From Pseudomonadota bacterium (GTDB lineage: Bacteria > Pseudomonadota > Alphaproteobacteria > Rhizobiales > Hyphomicrobiaceae): a DNA stretch of 9,367 bases. The stretch covers positions 1 to 9,367 of the forward strand of contig JAEZBU010000315.1 in NCBI GenBank assembly GCA_023426855.1, read 5' to 3'. Positions 1 to 6,477 of this stretch are shown one piece after another. The translations under genes were made by a program, and so were the position numbers. The notes below the pieces were generated by a model. That model was not told the DNA's origin and made no database searches. It saw only the letters and a list, made by a program, of their open reading frames with translations. How positions within the stretch are numbered: the first letter of the stretch is position 1; the number at the start of each line of letters is the position of its first letter.

Positions 1-864
1 GCGATCGGCCCCTCGTTCGCACAGATCGGCATTTTCCTCGCTTACATTTTCATCCTGTCGCTCATCCGCCCAGGCGACATGCCGCCCATCCCGGAGGATG
101 AACGCGAGCCGATGAGCTGGAAGCTGATCAGCCGCGTCCTGTGGGGTATGATCCCGTCGATCGTGTTGATCTTCCTGGTGCTCGGCACGCTGGCCTTGGG
201 CCTCGCAACCCCGACGGAAGCCGGCGCGATGGGCGCTGTCGGCGCCATGGCTCTCGCCGCGCTGCATCGCAGGCTGACATGGCCATTGGTCGAACAGGCG
301 ATGAATTCGACCATGCGCCTCACCGCGATGGTTGTTTTCATCCTTATCGGCGCCACGTGTTTCAGCCTCGTGTTTCAAGGCATGGACGGTGCGCGCTGGC
401 TCGAACACCTGCTGACCAGCCTACCAGGCGGCGCGACCGGCTTCCTGATCTTCGTCAACGTGTTCGTTTTCATCCTGGCGTTCTTCCTCGACTTCTTCGA
501 GATCGCCTTCATCATCGTGCCACTGCTGGCGCCGGTCGCCGTCACCCTTGGCATCGACCTCGTCTGGTTCGGCGTATTGCTGTGCGTGAACATGCAAACG
601 TCGTTCATGCATCCGCCGTTTGGCTTTGCCCTGTTCTATCTGCGGGGCATCGCGCCGAAGGAGATCAAGACGACCGACATCTACATGGGCGCCATTCCTT
701 GGCTATGCCTCCAGCTATTGCTCGTTGCCGTACTGATCTTCTGGCCGGAAATGGTTACGTACTGGATAGACACGACCAAGCCGGATGCCTCGAACATCCA
801 GATCGAAATCCCGCTGGCCGATCCCCCGCCACCGTTGATCTTCGATATCCCGGCACCGAAGTAG
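1..864 (+). CDS. dctM: TRAP transporter large permease DctM, 5'-truncated
   Basis: This is the C-terminal 287 residues of the large membrane subunit of a tripartite ATP-independent periplasmic (TRAP) transporter, which couples solute uptake to an ion gradient in the inner membrane. The frame is open from base 1, so the gene begins before the window; an internal ATG at 79 is not the start. Several long hydrophobic segments alternate with short loops. The stretch ATPTEAGAMG and the segment DFFEIAFIIVPLLAPV are typical of DctM proteins. After the last membrane segment there is a proline-rich tail of about 35 residues (PPPPLIF near the end), as in the larger DctM subfamily. The small subunit DctQ is not visible and would be expected upstream. 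The binding protein lies next door but in convergent orientation. Family assignment is firm; the substrate is inferred only from the neighbouring DctP. Confidence 0.93.
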   Translation, partial: AIGPSFAQIGIFLAYIFILSLIRPGDMPPIPEDEREPMSWKLISRVLWGMIPSIVLIFLVLGTLALGLATPTEAGAMGAVGAMALAALHRRLTWPLVEQAMNSTMRLTAMVVFILIGATCFSLVFQGMDGARWLEHLLTSLPGGATGFLIFVNVFVFILAFFLDFFEIAFIIVPLLAPVAVTLGIDLVWFGVLLCVNMQTSFMHPPFGFALFYLRGIAPKEIKTTDIYMGAIPWLCLQLLLVAVLIFWPEMVTYWIDTTKPDASNIQIEIPLADPPPPLIFDIPAPK

Positions 865-906
865 ACGCCGGAAAGGCGCGGGCGCGGAACTCCCAAATGC
901 AGACAC

Positions 907-935
907 AAAAAAACCGGCCTGAAGGGCCGGTTTTT
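907..935. terminator. Bidirectional intrinsic terminator between dctM and dctP
   Basis: An inverted repeat pairs 909-919 with 925-935 around a 5-nt loop. The GC core is ACCGGCC/GGCCGGT, flanked by an A run (907-913) on the left and five Ts (931-935) on the right. Read from either strand it gives a GC hairpin followed by a U tract. It lies between the convergent stops of dctM (864) and dctP (958), so it can end both transcripts. Confidence 0.85.
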
Positions 936-957
936 CCGTTGCGTGCTTTATTCCTGA

Positions 958-2058
958 TCAGCCACGCGCGCGTGAGCGGACCATGAAGCTGTCGAAGGTG
1001 TATTCCGCCACCTGCCACCACAGGAGCTGGTCGCCGCGATACGCCTGCATCGCGTCGATCGTCTTCTTGAACTCCGGGTTCTTCGCCGACAACTCGGCCC
1101 ACAGCTCGTTGGTCGCCTTGAGGGCAGCATCCAGTATCTCGTTGGAGAACGGACGAAGCTGCGCGCCCCCTGCCACGAGGCGTTTCACCGCGGCCGGGTT
1201 CTGCATATCATAGCGCGCGGTCATCCACATATTCGTGTGTGCGGCCGCATTCGCCAGAATTGCCTGATAGTGCTTCGGCAGCTCATTGTACTTCGCGGTA
1301 TTCACGAAGGCGTGCACCGTCGGTCCGCCTTCCCAGAAACCGGGATAGTAATAGTACGGCGCGACCTTGCTGAAGCCGAGCTTCTCGTCATCGTACGGGC
1401 CAACCCACTCGACGGCGTCAATGGTGCCCTTCTCCAAGGCCGGATAGACGTCGCTGCCTGCGAGCTGCTGCGGCACCACACCGAGCTTCTGCATGACCTC
1501 GCCGGCAATGCCGGCAATGCGCATCTTCAAACCTTTGAGGTCTGCAACGGTCTTGATTTCCTTACGGAACCAGCCGCCCATCTGCGTGCCGGTATTGCCG
1601 CACGGGAAAGCCGTGACGTTGTACTTCTTGTAGAACTCCGTCGCGAGCTCATTGCCGCCACCCTGCATCAGCCAGGAGTTCATCTGGCGGGTATTGAGGC
1701 CGAAGGGAACTGCGGAAAAGATCGCAAACGTGGGATCCTTGCCGACGTAATAATAGGAAACCGTGTGGCTCATCTCCACGGTGCCGTTGGAGGTCGCATC
1801 CAGCGCCTGCAGACCCGGGACGATTTCGCCAGCGGCAAAGACCTGGATCTGGAACTTATTGTCGGTCATTTCGGCGACGTACTTCGCCACCTGTTCGCCA
1901 CCGCCGTAAACGGTGTCGAGAGACTTCGGGAAGCTCGAGGTCAGCCGCCATTTGATTTCCGGCGAGGACTGCGCGATCGCAGGTGCGGCAACAGTCGTCG
2001 CCGCCACAGCGCCAGCCGCCGAGGCCTTCAGAAAATCACGGCGCTTCACATTCTTCAT
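958..2058 (-). CDS. dctP: TRAP transporter substrate-binding protein, TakP/2-oxoacid type, Tat-exported
   Basis: This is a periplasmic solute-binding protein of 366 residues for a TRAP transporter. The N-terminus has a twin-arginine signal (KRRDFLKA, residues 5-12) followed by an alanine-rich segment ending AAPAIAQ, so it is probably exported folded by Tat. The start at 2058 is chosen because a strong AAGGAGGAG lies 7 nt upstream (2066-2074) and the signal peptide begins there; the frame stays open to 2190 but that 44-residue extension has no such support. Motifs such as FPKSLDT, EIVPGLQ, GGWFRKEI, EWVGPYDDEKLG and YYYYPGFWEGGP match the TakP group as I remember it. Residues Q159, R180, E217, W218 and E243 fall at a constant +3 offset from recalled TakP residues that contact the bound metal or oxoacid, so pyruvate-like or other 2-oxoacids are the likely ligands. 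It is convergent with dctM. Family is firm; the ligand is an inference. Confidence 0.93.
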   Translation of the reverse strand: MKNVKRRDFLKASAAGAVAATTVAAPAIAQSSPEIKWRLTSSFPKSLDTVYGGGEQVAKYVAEMTDNKFQIQVFAAGEIVPGLQALDATSNGTVEMSHTVSYYYVGKDPTFAIFSAVPFGLNTRQMNSWLMQGGGNELATEFYKKYNVTAFPCGNTGTQMGGWFRKEIKTVADLKGLKMRIAGIAGEVMQKLGVVPQQLAGSDVYPALEKGTIDAVEWVGPYDDEKLGFSKVAPYYYYPGFWEGGPTVHAFVNTAKYNELPKHYQAILANAAAHTNMWMTARYDMQNPAAVKRLVAGGAQLRPFSNEILDAALKATNELWAELSAKNPEFKKTIDAMQAYRGDQLLWWQVAEYTFDSFMVRSRARG

Positions 2059-2584
2059 TGAGCATCTCCTCCTTGAGATCGCTTCTAAATAAAGGCCGCC
2101 TTGTTCCAAGCGGTCGCCTACGGCGCAAAATTGACTATCACCGAGATATGCCGCGCGCAAATAGCAGTTAGCAGCATCGCGCCGCGACAATAATGTTTCG
2201 GCGATTCAATGAAATTTCCGCCCGAATTGCGCCACGGATATTGCACCGCGAAACTGCCGCAAAAGCCGCCGTTCAACCAACGGATGCAGATCGATGGCAT
2301 CGCCGGAGACCATACTTTGAGCACTGCCGTAAAAATGCTCAGCCCATTCCGAGGCCCGCCGGTTCATTGGCAAACCTTGACTGCACCTGCAAACCGTCGA
2401 TAGACTTTGCCCTGGATGTGCCAATGCCCGAATGGCACGGCGCTTCCGGCAGACGCGCACACTATCGAGCCCGGACGCGAGGATTGGTGTTGCCCACCTA
2501 CTCAGACAGACTTGCTGTTCCGGCACGGGGCTGCGCTCCGGATTCTGCACCACGCCACACATAAAAAACCAATGGAGGGAGGCA
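2059..2584. other. Non-coding divergent control region between dctP and SBP1
   Basis: No convincing gene is present in these 526 bases; open frames here lack a good ribosome-binding site or recognisable protein character. The region should hold the dctP promoter (minus strand) and the promoter and long leader of the SBP1 unit (plus strand). Visible elements are the dctP Shine-Dalgarno site (2066-2074), an 8-bp palindrome GAAATTTC (2211-2218), a GCGAAACTGCC stretch (2248-2258) that recurs with one change at 6346-6356, and a promoter-like element at 2377-2406. I found no clear minus-strand sigma70 promoter for dctP. Confidence 0.6.
2377..2406 (+). promoter_or_regulatory. Candidate sigma70-type promoter for the SBP1 unit
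   Basis: TTGACT (2377-2382) is followed after 18 nt by TAGACT (2401-2406), giving a near-perfect -35 box and a weaker -10 box (4 of 6). The same arrangement, with the -35 and its flank identical (CTTGACTGCA), occurs before the ABC operon at 6334-6363. If used, the transcript would start near 2413 and carry a leader of about 170 nt before the SBP1 start codon. Confidence 0.4.
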
Positions 2585-3379
2585 ATGCATTCCGTACTGA
2601 AATACGCCCTTGGCGCACTGGCTGTCGCCGTGGCATCGACATTCGCCCTGGCCGACGCCAAAGCTGATAAGCTCGCTGACATCCTGGCCAAGGGTGTCGT
2701 GCGCATTGGTGTCCCGCTCGACGCTCCGCCGTTCGGTTCGCAGGACGCCAATCGTCAGGCAGTCGGCTTCGATATCGAAATGGCTGAGATGGTCGGCAAG
2801 GCGCTCGGTGTCAAAGTCGAGCTACAGCAAATCACCGGCGCCAATCGCATTCCGTTTCTGCTCACCGATAAGGTCGATATCGTCATCTCGGTGATGGGCC
2901 TGACGCCGGAACGCGCCAAGCAGATCATGTTCACCGCGCCGTATGCCAACACCTTCCTCGCCGTCTACGGCCCCAAGTCGTCGACGGTGACGTCCGCCGA
3001 CCAGGTCGGTTCTGCACGTGTCGCGGCCGCGCGCGGCACCACCCAGGACCTTGCGCTGACGGAAATGAATCCGAAAGCCGCTCTGATGCGCACCGAGGAC
3101 GACGCGACCGCGGCCGCGGCCTATATATCCGGCCAGGCCGAGCTGTTCGCAACCAACAGCATCGTTGCGCAGGCCCTCGCCAAGCAAAATCCGAACAAGG
3201 AATTCGATCGCAAATTCGTCATTCGCCGCAGCCCCGCGCACATGGGCGTGCGCATGGGTGAGCACAATTTGGCACGCTGGCTGGACGGTTTCATTTTCTA
3301 CAACACGATGAACGACGAACTCGACCGGCTGCACAAGAAATACCTCGGCATGCCAATGGATCCGCTGCCGACACTCTGA
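2585..3379 (+). CDS. Amino-acid-type ABC transporter substrate-binding protein (SBP1)
   Basis: This is a 264-residue periplasmic binding protein of the family 3 (polar amino acid/opine) type. The start at 2585 is chosen because GGAGGG (2574-2579) sits 5 nt upstream and because it begins a Sec signal peptide, with a hydrophobic core at residues 8-22 and cleavage around ALADA (21-25). An ATG at 2432 in the same frame would bury this signal behind 51 extra residues. Family landmarks are VRIGV...PPFG (39-51), GFDIEMAEM (61-69), the carboxylate-binding TPER (107-110) and RGTT (150-153). The usual amino-group-binding Asp appears to be Asn191 (ATNS). It is about 62% identical to SBP2 (8515-9306) over the mature part by hand alignment. 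No permease or ATPase is adjacent on this side; it heads a unit with a deacylase and a lyase, so it probably delivers their substrate through the permeases encoded at 6474-7783. Confidence 0.93.
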   Translation: MHSVLKYALGALAVAVASTFALADAKADKLADILAKGVVRIGVPLDAPPFGSQDANRQAVGFDIEMAEMVGKALGVKVELQQITGANRIPFLLTDKVDIVISVMGLTPERAKQIMFTAPYANTFLAVYGPKSSTVTSADQVGSARVAAARGTTQDLALTEMNPKAALMRTEDDATAAAAYISGQAELFATNSIVAQALAKQNPNKEFDRKFVIRRSPAHMGVRMGEHNLARWLDGFIFYNTMNDELDRLHKKYLGMPMDPLPTL

Positions 3380-3389
3380 GACACAACGG

Positions 3390-3422
3390 ATCGCGGCGAC
3401 GGGCACATGCTCGCGCCGCGAT
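3390..3422 (+). repeat. Inverted repeat (hairpin) downstream of SBP1
   Basis: ATCGCGGCG (3390-3398) and CGCCGCGAT (3414-3422) form a perfect 9-bp stem with a 15-nt loop, beginning 10 nt after the SBP1 stop. No T tract follows, so it is not a standard intrinsic terminator. A hairpin placed after a binding-protein gene and before less abundantly needed enzymes commonly protects the 5' message from decay or partly attenuates read-through; that role is inferred. The rest of the 156-nt gap to the next gene shows nothing clear. Confidence 0.5.
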
Positions 3423-3535
3423 GCCATCGATAGTCCATTGCAATAACCGCTTAGCTCCACCCATTCCCCAAGCATCCGCCCGATCACGGCTCACGCCGCG
3501 CCACGCGCTGTTTCTTCGACACCGAGGTCTTTCAA

Positions 3536-4564
3536 ATGGGACGCCCGACGGCCATCAGGCCCTCCTCAGCCTTCACGACTGTCGACTTGGAAAAGTCGGG
3601 AAAGCAGATCGGCTTCGTGATGATCCCGCACTCGCCGCATGACGATGCGTGGGGCGCGACGCGGATACCGCTGGCCGTCATCGCCAACGGCAAGGGGCCG
3701 ACCGTGATCCTCGAAGGCGGCAATCACGGCGACGAGCACGAAGGGCCGATCACCATCGGCGAGCTGATCCGCGAACTCGATCCGGGCGAGGTGCAGGGCC
3801 GCCTGATCCTGATGCCCGCCAACAATGCGCCCGCCGTGTTCGCATCGCGGCGCGTCTCGCCCGTCGATGGACTGAACTTCAATCGCACGTTTCCCGGCGA
3901 TCCGCGCGGCACCATTACCCAGCAGATCTCCGCCTATGTCACCGACCACATTCTACCACTCGGCGACGCGTTTCTCGATTTGCACTCCGGCGGATCGTCT
4001 CTCGACATCCTGCCCAGCGCTATCATCGAACCTTCGGACGACCCCGACCTGCGCCGCCGCAACGTTGCCGCCGTTCGTGCATTCGATGCGCCACTGACCG
4101 TCGTGATCAGCAATCTCGGCGAGCCGCGCACGGCAACGGCAGCAGCCATCCGCGCCGGTCTCGTGGCCGTTGGAACGGAGATGGCCGGCGCCGGAAAGGT
4201 CTCGCTCGACGCGCTCGCCATTTGCCGCCGCGGCGTGCGCAACGTGCTCGCCCATCTCGGCGTGCTTGAAGCGCGATATGCCTCGCCGCAAGCGCACGAC
4301 CGCGAGATTCTCGAACTGGATGGCCCCAACGCATATGTGTACGCCACCGCTGACGGCGTCTTCGAGCCATTCCACGAAAACGGCCACGAAGTGCACGCCA
4401 GCGACGCGGCCGGCCGCATCCATTTTGTGCTCGATCCAGCGCGCGAACCTGAAACCCTGTATTATCAGGCGGACGGCATTCTCTACGGACGTCGCCACCC
4501 TGGCCGCGTCATGCCCGGCAACTGCTGCCTGGTCGTGGCCTCCCGTTATCAAGGTTCCATATGA
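3536..4564 (+). CDS. Zinc-dependent N-deacylase, AstE/AspA superfamily (DoeB/EutE-like)
   Basis: This is a 342-residue cytoplasmic metallo-hydrolase of the succinylglutamate desuccinylase/aspartoacylase group, which cleaves an N-acyl group from an amino acid. The zinc site is visible as GGNHGDEHEGP (61-71, ligands H64 and E67) and LDLHSGG (148-153, third ligand H150). N116-R117 in NFNRTFPG match the conserved substrate-binding Asn-Arg pair, and E215 in GTEMAGAG is the likely catalytic glutamate. The sequence looks closest to DoeB-type proteins that deacetylate N-alpha-acetyl-2,4-diaminobutyrate in ectoine breakdown, but this rests on motif resemblance and the substrate is unproven. Start at 3536 has GAGG (3524-3527) 8 nt upstream. 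It lies 156 nt after SBP1, and its stop overlaps the start of the lyase gene, so both enzymes are made together. Confidence 0.9.
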   Translation: MGRPTAIRPSSAFTTVDLEKSGKQIGFVMIPHSPHDDAWGATRIPLAVIANGKGPTVILEGGNHGDEHEGPITIGELIRELDPGEVQGRLILMPANNAPAVFASRRVSPVDGLNFNRTFPGDPRGTITQQISAYVTDHILPLGDAFLDLHSGGSSLDILPSAIIEPSDDPDLRRRNVAAVRAFDAPLTVVISNLGEPRTATAAAIRAGLVAVGTEMAGAGKVSLDALAICRRGVRNVLAHLGVLEARYASPQAHDREILELDGPNAYVYATADGVFEPFHENGHEVHASDAAGRIHFVLDPAREPETLYYQADGILYGRRHPGRVMPGNCCLVVASRYQGSI

Positions 4565-5511
4565 TGATTTCGATTACCGACATCGAAACGGCCCGGGCGC
4601 GGATAGCACCTCACATCCGCCACACGCCGACGATGATAGTGAGTGCCGCCAAGGATGCCCTGCCGACCAACGCCAAAGTCACATTGAAGCTCGAATGCCT
4701 GCAGGTCACGGGATCATTCAAGGCGCGCGGCGCGATGAACCGTCTCCTCGGCGCCACGGATCAGGATCTCAGCAACGGCATCGTCACCGCATCCGGCGGC
4801 AACCACGGGCTCGCGGTCGCGCGAACGGCCTACGCCGCCGACACCAGCGCGAAGATCTTCCTGCCTTCGAACGTTTCCCCGTCGAAACTCACGAAGCTGA
4901 AAAAATGGAATGCCGACATCGAGATCGTTGGTGACGTCTGGGACGAAGCCAACGCCGCAGCGCTCGACTTCGCGGAACGCACCGGCGCGGTTTACTTCCA
5001 CCCGTTTGCCGATCCGCTTGTTGTCGCCGGTCAGGGCACCCTCGGCCTGGAAATGCTGGATGATATGCCCGACATCGACACCATTCTCATCGCGATCGGT
5101 GGCGGTGGCCTGATTGCCGGCGTTTCAACCACGATCAAGGCACGCCGGCCCGACGTCCGCGTCGTCGGCATCGCGCCGACCGGGTCGCCAACATACAAGG
5201 CCAGCCTCGATGCTGGCCACGCCGTTACCTTGCCGAAGATCACCACCAAGGTCGCGACGATGGCGTGCCGTCAGGCGGATCCGAACATTTTCGATATCGT
5301 CCAGAATAATGTCGGCGACATCATTCTCGTTTCGGATGAGGAAATGGAAGCCGCCTCGAAATGGTTGTGGTTCGAGACGGGTATTGCGGCCGACCTGTCC
5401 GGCGCCGCGTCCATCGCGGCGCTGCGCAGCGGCCATGCTGCGCTTGCAGGCGCGCGCTCGATTTGCGCGCTGATCTGCGGTGCCGGACCGGAAGGCACCG
5501 TCGACGCCTAA
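4561..5511 (+). CDS. PLP-dependent threonine/serine dehydratase-like lyase (EutB/BhcB/IlvA catalytic fold)
   Basis: This is a 316-residue fold-type II PLP enzyme that probably removes water and ammonia from a beta-hydroxy-amino acid to give a 2-oxoacid or imine. The cofactor lysine is K54 in SFKARGA (52-58), the phosphate/substrate loop is SGGNHG (78-83), and the glycine loop is IGGGGLIAG (179-187). There is no C-terminal ACT domain, so it resembles catabolic rather than biosynthetic (IlvA) dehydratases. The related EutB (hydroxyectoine use) and BhcB (beta-hydroxyaspartate cycle) are possible better matches. The C-terminal part has ADLSGAAS where many dehydratases have EPSGA, and GAGPEGTVD near the end. 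ATG at 4561 overlaps the deacylase stop as ATGA, with a weak AAGG 6 nt upstream; a second ATG at 4564 is also possible. Its stop overlaps the convergent regulator's stop. Confidence 0.88.
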   Translation: MMISITDIETARARIAPHIRHTPTMIVSAAKDALPTNAKVTLKLECLQVTGSFKARGAMNRLLGATDQDLSNGIVTASGGNHGLAVARTAYAADTSAKIFLPSNVSPSKLTKLKKWNADIEIVGDVWDEANAAALDFAERTGAVYFHPFADPLVVAGQGTLGLEMLDDMPDIDTILIAIGGGGLIAGVSTTIKARRPDVRVVGIAPTGSPTYKASLDAGHAVTLPKITTKVATMACRQADPNIFDIVQNNVGDIILVSDEEMEAASKWLWFETGIAADLSGAASIAALRSGHAALAGARSICALICGAGPEGTVDA

Positions 5512-6302
5512 GTGGTTGGCGACAAATTCAGTTCGTCGCTGATCATCCGGCAGGTCTCGCGCAGGGCTTCGAGCACGCTCTCGTGGCGGGAAGGCACGCC
5601 GTAGCGATTGAGATGTGGAATGACGATCGCGGCAACGGCGCGGCCATGCCGGCCCAGGATCGGCGCGCCGATATCAGTCACACCAACGACGTCGTGACTT
5701 TCCGCCATCAGATAGCCGCGCTCGGTAATCTCGTCGAGATGCCGCATCAGCTTCGCGCCGTTGAGCGCTTTCGGTCCCGGAACGCGGCATTCCGCAATCA
5801 ACCTCTCGCGCCGCTCGGCATCCTGGAACGCGATGATGATCTGACCAGAGGTCGCGTCCAGCGCCGCGCGGCGATAGCCAAGTCGCAGCGTAAAACTGAT
5901 GTCCGCGCTGCCTGACGTGGTGGCGATGACGACGGTCTCGCCCTTGTTGAGGACGACCAGATTTGCCGACTGCCCCGTCCGTTCGCTGAGCCGCTCCATC
6001 GCCGGCGCCGCGACCTCTATCAACTGCCGCGACCGCGGCGTGCGGATGCCCAGATCGAAAAGCCGATTGCTCAAGGTCAGTTCGTCCGTCGTCGCATCGC
6101 GCGTGAGGTAGCCGCGCTCGACCAGCACGAACACCATGCGGAAAATCTCGCCTTTCGAGCGACCGAGCTTTTCCGCAATTAGCCGCGTCGACAGCGGGGT
6201 CTGCGCTTCCGCGAGAAGCTCCAGGATTTCCAATCCTTTCTCGAGGGCCGGCGCTGAATAGGCAGGCTCCTTGCCCTTCGGCTTGCTCTTCGCGGGTGGC
6301 AT
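5508..6302 (-). CDS. IclR-family transcriptional regulator
   Basis: This is a 264-residue DNA-binding regulator of the IclR family. A lysine-rich N-terminus precedes a winged helix-turn-helix at about residues 17-80, with LSTRLIAEKLGRSKGEIFRM (37-56) as the recognition region. The C-terminal effector-binding domain (about 95-260) shows ALDATSGQIIIAF (147-159) and GVTDIGAPIL (207-216), both typical. The start at 6302 has AAGGAG (6310-6315) 7 nt upstream. It is divergent from the ABC operon with 171 nt between starts and convergent with the lyase gene, so it most likely controls one or both neighbouring units and its own promoter. The effector is probably the transported compound or a breakdown product; nothing in the sequence tells which, or whether it activates or represses. 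Confidence 0.94.
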   Translation of the reverse strand: MPPAKSKPKGKEPAYSAPALEKGLEILELLAEAQTPLSTRLIAEKLGRSKGEIFRMVFVLVERGYLTRDATTDELTLSNRLFDLGIRTPRSRQLIEVAAPAMERLSERTGQSANLVVLNKGETVVIATTSGSADISFTLRLGYRRAALDATSGQIIIAFQDAERRERLIAECRVPGPKALNGAKLMRHLDEITERGYLMAESHDVVGVTDIGAPILGRHGRAVAAIVIPHLNRYGVPSRHESVLEALRETCRMISDELNLSPTT

Positions 6303-6333
6303 CAGATCTCTCCTTCCGCTTCATTGGCGAAGC

Positions 6334-6363
6334 TTGACTGCATAGGCGAAACTACCCTACTCT
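6334..6363 (+). promoter_or_regulatory. Candidate sigma70-type promoter for the ABC operon
   Basis: TTGACT (6334-6339), an 18-nt spacer and TACTCT (6358-6363) match the element at 2377-2406: the -35 and flank (CTTGACTGCA) are identical, spacing is equal, and both -10 boxes read TA..CT. Over 31 aligned positions 20 agree. The -10 is weak (3 of 6), as expected if a regulator assists. The predicted start near 6370 would place the transcript just ahead of a strong ribosome-binding site at 6381-6386. Confidence 0.45.
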
Positions 6364-6368
6364 GGCAA
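6339..6368 (-). promoter_or_regulatory. Candidate promoter for the iclR-family gene
   Basis: On the minus strand TTGCCA (6368-6363) is followed after 18 nt by TATGCA (6344-6339). It overlaps the opposite-facing candidate at 6334-6363 almost completely, so a single bound regulator could affect both directions. The -10 is weak and the call tentative. Confidence 0.3.
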
Positions 6369-6393
6369 AAAATGCGAAACGGGAGGTTGTCGC

Positions 6394-6477
6394 ATGCATC
6401 GACGCCTTAGCGCGTACCGGCCGTCAGCCCAAGAGTTCCGACTGTCGAATCGCGCAATTGCGACGAGGCTGCTGTGA
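6394..6477 (+). CDS. Possible 27-residue leader peptide/small protein upstream of the ABC operon
   Basis: A short frame begins with ATG at 6394, 7 nt after a strong GGGAGG (6381-6386), and ends in TGA at 6475-6477. That stop overlaps the GTG start of the permease gene as GTGA. The product would be 27 residues (MHRRLSAYRP... ending ATRLL), arginine-rich and without a membrane segment; I recognise no family. The ribosome-binding site is better than the permease's own, and the predicted transcript start lies about 10 nt before it. A plausible role is translational coupling, with ribosomes finishing the leader re-initiating on the permease. It could instead be chance, since the frame is short. 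Confidence 0.35.
   Translation: MHRRLSAYRPSAQEFRLSNRAIATRLL

Noticed and set aside
2131..2136. A third TTGACT on the plus strand as another promoter.
   Set aside because: No -10-like box lies at a workable distance, and the flanks do not match the element shared by 2376 and 6333.
2059..2190. A 44-residue N-terminal extension of the minus-strand DctP.
   Set aside because: The twin-arginine signal begins at 2058 just after AAGGAGGAG; the extension is only an open upstream frame.
2193..2564. A 123-codon plus-strand frame in the divergent control region, including a possible 25-codon GTG-start leader near its end.
   Set aside because: Its composition looks like translated non-coding GC-rich DNA, it has no convincing ribosome-binding site, and it shows no similarity to the leader frame at 6394.
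2432..2584. A 51-residue N-terminal extension of SBP1 starting at ATG 2432.
   Set aside because: It would hide the signal peptide, has no good ribosome-binding site, and a strong GGAGGG precedes the ATG at 2585.
3649..4934. Long alternative frames on both strands across the deacylase and lyase genes.
   Set aside because: They are arginine/proline-rich frame shadows typical of high-GC genes, and the zinc and PLP motifs lie in the annotated frames.
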